In this document: piece after piece, positions 12,613-13,098 of the stretch
Position numbering within the stretch: the stretch's first letter is position 1
How the letters are laid out: every line of letters starts with the position of its first letter
Source of the DNA: an uncultured Clostridia bacterium
GTDB taxonomy: Bacteria; Bacillota; Clostridia; Lachnospirales; Lachnospiraceae
Direction of reading: 5' to 3'
Assembly (NCBI GenBank): GCA_946405675.1
Contig: CAMJIC010000055.1
Coordinates: forward strand, 1 to 13,098
DNA: 13,098 bases
Notes under the pieces: model-generated
Told to the model about the DNA's origin: nothing
Seen by the model: the letters and a program-made list of their open reading frames with translations, nothing else
Database searches by the model: none
Program-made: the position numbers and the translations under genes

Positions 12613-13098
12613 TCATCCAATCAAATAAACATCGTAACCCGCATACATCTCTGAAACGGAACCTGCAAACCCGATTTGACGTGCAACACCAGTATTCTCT
12701 CCTACATCATCAAATGTCGGATCCACATAATAGTTTTTCCCATTAAGCTGGATCAGATTCCACTGATGGGCTCCCATTTTCTCTCCATCAGAAACAAACC
12801 CCATAACAACCTTACAGTCAATCCCCATCGCCCTGCAAAGTACCTGCATCAACGTAGAATAATCCGAACAAACCCCATGGTGCGTAACATATGCTGTGTA
12901 AAGATCGCCGCCTGAGTAAATCTTTTTTCCATTATAGGGAACCCAGCCATTCCTGTACACAAGCTCCTGTGCGATAAAATTAGCCGCGCAGGCAATTTTC
13001 GTTTCTAAAGGCAATTGACCATATGTATTCTGAAATTCATTTAACTCACTCAGGAATTTATTCGTAAACGCTTTGGCAGCCCTTTTACATTTTCCACT
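12613..13098 (-). CDS. Transglutaminase-like domain protein (C-terminal part)
   Basis: The frame is open to the right edge, so 161 residues of the C-terminus are visible and the start lies outside. The core shows the Cys-His-Asp arrangement of transglutaminase-like/cysteine protease folds: Cys77 in HHGVCSDYS, His111 in GAHQWNLI and Asp126 in YYVDPTFDD (numbered from the first visible codon). In bacteria this fold is found in secreted or wall-associated proteins acting on peptides; the substrate cannot be told from the sequence. The domain ends shortly after the Asp, at YDVYLIG. The gene is clearly more AT-rich than the metal and pilus genes. A TTG at 13014 is in frame but is not needed as a start because coding-like sequence continues upstream. 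Confidence 0.85.
   Translation of the reverse strand, partial: SGKCKRAAKAFTNKFLSELNEFQNTYGQLPLETKIACAANFIAQELVYRNGWVPYNGKKIYSGGDLYTAYVTHHGVCSDYSTLMQVLCRAMGIDCKVVMGFVSDGEKMGAHQWNLIQLNGKNYYVDPTFDDVGENTGVARQIGFAGSVSEMYAGYDVYLIG

Overview
The window looks like part of a low-to-mid GC Gram-positive (Clostridia, probably Lachnospiraceae-like) chromosome. This is inferred from the sortases, LPXTG-type anchoring, a SipA-like signal peptidase and Shine-Dalgarno sites of the AGGAG type. No marker gene fixes the taxon. Every gene I accept is on the minus strand, so transcription runs from high to low coordinates.

Upstream block (13098 down to 8672): the C-terminal part of a transglutaminase-like protein; an apparent wreck of a VapBC-type toxin-antitoxin pair; then a metal-export unit. 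That unit has an ArsR/SmtB-type operator (CATATGAA-N6-TTCATATG), a stand-alone CxxC heavy-metal-associated (HMA) protein and a Zn/Cd-type P1B ATPase without its own HMA domain. A glycerophosphodiester phosphodiesterase follows.

Downstream block (8167 to below position 1): a sortase-dependent pilus or surface-fibre locus in two modules. Module A is a SipA-like protein whose catalytic residues are replaced, a class C sortase, and a Cna_B-containing LPQTG pilin. Module B is a second sortase, a small coiled-coil protein and an apparently active signal peptidase I (these three joined by 4-bp ATGA overlaps), then a large Ala/Glu-rich membrane-anchored adhesin-like protein that ends abruptly, and the signal peptide of a further secreted protein, probably the next pilin. 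A likely logic is that the signal peptidase-like proteins handle pilin precursors, the class C sortase polymerises, and the second sortase joins or anchors.

A recurring theme is tandem repetition. There are 21-bp repeats in the signal peptidase tail, 14-bp repeats between the pilin and second sortase genes, 13-residue repeats in the pilin, short repeats in the adhesin, and an ESIPES-type insertion in the P-type ATPase. The points most worth following are the paired inactive/active Sip proteins, the 14-bp leader repeats, the truncated adhesin next to a strong inverted repeat, the orphan metal operator, and the toxin-antitoxin deletion scar.
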